NCBI GenBank assembly: GCA_946886085.1
Contig: CAMPHX010000021.1
Span: 1 to 9,980, forward strand
Reading direction: 5' to 3'
Length of the DNA: 9,980 nucleotides
From: an uncultured Flavobacteriales bacterium
Lineage (GTDB): Bacteria > Bacteroidota > Bacteroidia > Flavobacteriales > Vicingaceae
Shown: piece after piece, positions 7,641 to 9,980 of the stretch
Position numbering within the stretch: position 1 is the first letter of the stretch
Layout of the letters: every line of letters starts with the position of its first letter
Made by a program: the position numbers and the translations under genes
Notes under the pieces: model-generated
The model's database searches: none
Told to the model about the DNA's origin: nothing
Seen by the model: the letters and a program-made list of their open reading frames with translations, nothing else

Positions 7641-8281
7641 TTAATTTTCAACCTTTTTTTCGGGTATATTTTCTATAATTTCTTTGATGGTAGATCTGTT
7701 TTTATAGTTGGGATCAAAGTGTCTCCAAACGATTACTTTATTTGTATCTATAATAAAAGTGGCAGGAATTGGTAAACGTTCAGCATCATCAGTATGAGCT
7801 TCTTTTAGTTTGGCACCAAGTACCGTATTGTAAATTACTTTGGTTTTTCCGCTAGGTTCAAAAGTCACATCAAAAGCATCAGATATTTTCTGATTTTCAT
7901 CGTAAAGTATGGTAAACTGAGCGCCTGTTTTTTCAATGGTTTTATTAATGTATTCAGGCTTTTCAGGAGATATTACCACTACATTTGCCCCTTTTTTATA
8001 AACGGTTTGCAGGCTGTCTTGTAGTTGACTCATATGTCTGTTACATACCGGACACCATTGACCTCTTATAAAAATTAAAACGACCGGCTCTTTTTTATCA
8101 TTTCATTAAATACATATAGGGTACTATCAGCATCAATAGCTTGAAAATTTTGAACAGTGTCTCCCACAGCTAAGCCTTTGGGTTCTTGTTTTTCTTTGTT
8201 AGTTTCTTGTCCGACAGTTTTCTGTGAGATTAACATCACTAGTAATAATAAAATGGTTGTATTTACTATAGTTGGGTTCAT
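7641..8281 (-). pseudogene. Exported AhpC/TSA-type thioredoxin-fold redoxin, interrupted by a -1 frame change
   Basis: The reading frame opens at ATG 8281 and stops at TAA 8075-8077 after 68 codons. The rest of the protein continues in the -1 frame through 7641 (a Met-initiated piece spans 8033-7641). Joined at 8090-8096, the two pieces give a 213-residue protein. It has a signal peptide (about 1-24), a GDTVQNFQAID redoxin start, the central strand VVLIFIRGQWCPVC with Cys77/Cys80, and PIPATFII with the cis-proline of thioredoxin folds. This resembles bacterial peroxiredoxin-like AhpC/TSA proteins with a WCPxC motif, which reduce peroxides or handle disulfides. The signal peptide suggests a periplasmic site. 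The 68-residue product alone lacks the active site. No other stop or gap interrupts the reading, so a recent one-base deletion, a base-calling error in an A run, or programmed frameshifting are all possible. The NRDE gene follows after 13 bases. Confidence 0.8.
8090..8096 (-). other. A AAA AAG slippery heptamer at the frame change of the redoxin gene
   Basis: On the coding strand the heptamer AAAAAAG sits in the frame ATA AAA AAG, that is A AAA AAG, the same arrangement as the -1 frameshift site of E. coli dnaX. A -1 slip there gives AAA AAA then GAG CCG, reading directly into the WCPVC segment. The zero-frame stop follows after four codons. No upstream Shine-Dalgarno-like enhancer is seen. 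The only downstream pairing I found is a weak CCGG/CCGG helix with a loop of about 30 bases. An ordinary single-A loss from a run of seven explains the same pattern. Confidence 0.45.
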
Positions 8282-8331
8282 AGAATTGTTTTTATAGCAG
8301 ATTTGTTAATATTATAATCATAACCATACAA

Positions 8332-8339
8332 CAAAGATA
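8332..8339 (-). promoter_or_regulatory. Predicted -7 promoter element (TATCTTTG) for the redoxin-NRDE pair
   Basis: Read on the minus strand, TATCTTTG fits TAnnTTTG exactly and lies about 50 bases upstream of the ATG at 8281. It sits between the fumC terminator and the redoxin start, where a new promoter is expected. A TTG upstream is about 26 bases away, too far for a standard -33 element. Confidence 0.5.
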
Positions 8340-8380
8340 CATTTTTATAAAGTATTGTTTTTATCCAACTTAAGCAACAA

Positions 8381-8416
8381 AAAAGACCGTTCAAGTTTAA
8401 ATTTGTACGGTCTTTT
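8381..8416 (-). terminator. Hairpin terminator downstream of fumC
   Basis: AAAAGACCGT at 8381-8390 pairs perfectly over 10 bp with ACGGTCTTTT at 8407-8416, around a 16-base loop that can add a CAA/TTG pairing. Read in the fumC direction, the stem ends in a T run (TTTTTTGTTG through 8379 and beyond), as expected for intrinsic termination 21 bases after the fumC stop. The A/T-flanked stem would look similar on the plus strand, but no plus-strand gene needs it. Confidence 0.85.
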
Positions 8417-8437
8417 AATAATAGTATAATAAAATTA

Positions 8438-9835
8438 TTATTTCATACTTCCAATCATGTCTTCAGGTTTTACCCATTCGTCATATTGTTCTGCTGTTAC
8501 ATAACCTAAACGTATGGCTTCTTCTTTTAACGTAGTTCCATTTTGGTGTGCTGTATTAGCAATTTCGGCAGCTTTGTAATAACCAATTTTGGTATTTAAA
8601 GCGGTAACCAACATTAATGAGTTATTTAATAATTTCTCAATTACAGGATAATTGGGTTCAATGCCAACAGCACAATTTTCATTAAACGACACACAAGCAT
8701 CACCAATTAATTCTGCACTTTGCAATAAGTTGTAAGCCATCATTGGTTTAAACACGTTTAGTTCATAATGCCCTTGTGTTCCACCAACAGTAATAGCAAC
8801 ATCATTTCCCATTACCTGAGCACAAACCATCGTTAATGCTTCACATTGTGTTGGGTTCACTTTACCCGGCATAATAGAAGAACCCGGCTCGTTTGCAGGA
8901 ATAATTAATTCACCAATACCGGAACGTGGTCCTGAAGCCATCATTCTAATATCGTTAGCAATTTTATTTAATGCTACAGCTAACTGTTTTAAAGCTCCAT
9001 GTGTTTCAACAAGAGCATCGTGTGCAGCCAACGCTTCGAATTTATTTTCTGCTGTAATAAACGGTAAACCCGAAAACTCAGCAATTTTTTTAGCAACCAA
9101 TACATCATAACCGGCAGGTGTATTTAATCCGGTACCAACAGCAGTACCACCTAAAGCTAATTCTGCTAAGTGAGCTAAGGTGTTTTTTAATGCTTTAATT
9201 CCATGGTCTAATTGAGAAACGTATCCAGAGAATTCTTGTCCGATAGTTAGCGGAGTAGCATCCATAAGGTGTGTTCTACCTATTTTAACTACATCTTTAA
9301 AAGCTTCCGATTTTTCTTTTAGCGTATTTCTTAGTTTTTCTACTCCCGGAATGGTTCTTTCTACCACCATTTTATAGCAAGCAATATGCATTCCTGTAGG
9401 AAAAGTATCGTTTGATGATTGAGATTTATTTACATCATCATTAGGTTGAATCGCTTTTTCTCCTTCGCCAATTTTTCCACCAGCTAATTCTTGAGCTCTA
9501 TTCGCAACCACTTCATTCACATTCATATTACTTTGTGTACCGGAACCTGTTTGCCAAATCACCAACGGAAATTGGTCATCGTGCTTTCCGGCAAGAATTT
9601 CATCACACACTTGGCTGATTAAATCTCTTTTTTCTTGAGTTAAAACACCCAATTCACAATTAGCATGAGCAGCAGCCTTTTTTAAATAAGCAAACCCATA
9701 AATAATTTCTAAAGGCATAGAAGCAGCCGGTCCAATTTTAAAGTTATTTCTTGAACGTTCCGTTTGAGCTCCCCAGTATTTATCTGAAGGAACTTTTACT
9801 TCACCCATGGTGTCTTTTTCTATTCTGTATTCCAT
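8438..9835 (-). CDS. fumC: Fumarate hydratase, class II
   Basis: Interconverts fumarate and L-malate in the TCA cycle as a cytoplasmic, iron-independent homotetramer. The 465 residues are nearly the same length as E. coli FumC (467). Visible family blocks are the [14 protein letters not shown] substrate segment (96-109), SSND (140-143), RTHLMDATP (187-195) with the catalytic-region His189, TGLNTPAGY (235-243), and the fumarase/aspartase superfamily signature [11 protein letters not shown] (318-328), which holds the mobile catalytic serine loop. The first block and the overall match favour fumarase over argininosuccinate lyase or aspartase; aspartase is the closest alternative but less likely. 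The ATG at 9835 gives the usual N-terminus ([14 protein letters not shown]). The gene is flanked by its own terminator and a short divergent promoter region, so it is probably monocistronic. Confidence 0.96.
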   Translation of the reverse strand: MEYRIEKDTMGEVKVPSDKYWGAQTERSRNNFKIGPAASMPLEIIYGFAYLKKAAAHANCELGVLTQEKRDLISQVCDEILAGKHDDQFPLVIWQTGSGTQSNMNVNEVVANRAQELAGGKIGEGEKAIQPNDDVNKSQSSNDTFPTGMHIACYKMVVERTIPGVEKLRNTLKEKSEAFKDVVKIGRTHLMDATPLTIGQEFSGYVSQLDHGIKALKNTLAHLAELALGGTAVGTGLNTPAGYDVLVAKKIAEFSGLPFITAENKFEALAAHDALVETHGALKQLAVALNKIANDIRMMASGPRSGIGELIIPANEPGSSIMPGKVNPTQCEALTMVCAQVMGNDVAITVGGTQGHYELNVFKPMMAYNLLQSAELIGDACVSFNENCAVGIEPNYPVIEKLLNNSLMLVTALNTKIGYYKAAEIANTAHQNGTTLKEEAIRLGYVTAEQYDEWVKPEDMIGSMK

Positions 9836-9857
9836 TTTTTATTTTTTTAATGATTAT

Positions 9858-9890
9858 TTTGAGATATTATTGGTTATTTTTTTACTTTTA
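9858..9890 (+). promoter_or_regulatory. Possible promoter for the gene starting at 9920 (TTTG, 21 bp, TACTTTTA)
   Basis: TTTG at 9858-9861 and TACTTTTA at 9883-9890 are 21 bases apart, matching the spacing of Bacteroidota -33 and -7 elements. The -7 octamer misses only its last base. It would give a leader of roughly 20-25 bases before ATG 9920. The region is A+T-rich, so chance matches are likely. Confidence 0.35.
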
Positions 9891-9896
9891 CACGCA

Positions 9897-9926
9897 CAAA
9901 TTAAATTAAACATCGAGTTATGCAAA
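9897..9926 (-). promoter_or_regulatory. fumC: Possible fumC promoter overlapping the divergent gene start
   Basis: Read on the minus strand, TTTG (9926-9923) is followed after 18 bases by TTAATTTG (9904-9897), one mismatch from TAnnTTTG. This would give a fumC leader of about 55 bases. If right, its -33 element lies inside the first codons of the divergent gene and the two promoters sit back to back within about 70 bases. Weak matches only. Confidence 0.3.
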
Positions 9927-9980
9927 CATTAGGTTGGATTTTCTTTTTCTTTATTCTGTTATTAGCCATGTGGGTATTAA
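9920..9980 (+). CDS. N-terminus of an unidentified membrane-anchored protein (runs off the window)
   Basis: Twenty codons are visible, starting MQTLGWIFFFFILLLAMWVL, with no stop before the window ends. The stretch from about residue 5 is continuously hydrophobic and aromatic, consistent with an N-terminal transmembrane segment. It lacks the basic start and small-residue cleavage site of a signal peptide within view. It is divergent from fumC, with 84 bases between the starts. Too little is present to name a family. It could still be a chance opening in T-rich DNA, but its position and the plausible promoter upstream favour a gene. Confidence 0.5.
   Translation, partial: MQTLGWIFFFFILLLAMWVL

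Noticed and set aside
7641..8033. 130-codon frame as an independent gene starting at ATG 8033
   Set aside because: Its upstream in-frame sequence encodes the WCPVC active site and fits the redoxin family through the frame-change point, so this is the back part of one gene.
8098..8281. N-terminal 68-codon frame as a small independent secreted protein
   Set aside because: Its end is out of frame only in the last four codons, and the preceding sequence is a typical redoxin N-terminus that continues in the other frame.
1..9980. CRISPR arrays, tRNA/rRNA genes, transposases, phage or defence genes
   Set aside because: No regularly spaced direct repeats, RNA gene signatures or transposase/nuclease motifs were seen on either strand.

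Overview
The window looks like chromosomal DNA from a member of the Bacteroidota, probably flavobacteria-like. It is A+T-rich. The genes start behind A-rich leaders without clear Shine-Dalgarno motifs. Several intergenic regions carry octamers fitting the Bacteroidota -7 promoter element TAnnTTTG. The first gene encodes a multi-domain secreted protein of a Bacteroidota type (lamin-tail repeats ending in an 'FSPNNDG' C-terminal domain). This placement rests on pattern recognition, not on a database search.

Layout, left to right. 32-3415 (+) encodes a large exported protein with three Ig-like/lamin-tail modules. Nine bases later comes a family I inorganic pyrophosphatase (3425-4042, +), probably in the same transcript. 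A 349-bp gene-free stretch follows; it holds a roughly 194-bp element bounded by perfect 14-bp inverted repeats and a good -7 promoter element for the next gene. That gene (4392-5717, +) encodes an exported protein with an unusual order: DUF1573-like Ig domain, carboxypeptidase-regulatory-like domain, acidic linker, von Willebrand A domain. Then comes dxr of the MEP isoprenoid pathway (5764-6912, +), immediately preceded by a 26-bp triplicated TGCGTCT-like motif that can mislead start calling.

The right half is mostly on the minus strand. An NRDE/TANGO2-like gene (7627 to 6914) ends one base from the dxr stop. Upstream of it, in the same probable operon, is an exported AhpC/TSA-type redoxin gene (8281 to 7641). 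This is split by a -1 frame change exactly at an A AAA AAG heptamer, so the WCPVC active site lies after the shift. A strong hairpin terminator separates this pair from fumC, the class II fumarase of the TCA cycle (9835 to 8438). At the right edge a divergent gene for a membrane-anchored protein starts at 9920 and runs out of the window.

Most content is housekeeping (ppa, dxr, fumC) mixed with envelope or exported proteins. I see no phage, CRISPR, rRNA, tRNA or transposase genes and no convincing defence system. The items most worth a second look are the frameshift at a canonical slippery site, the inverted-repeat-bounded intergenic element, and the domain order of the VWA protein.
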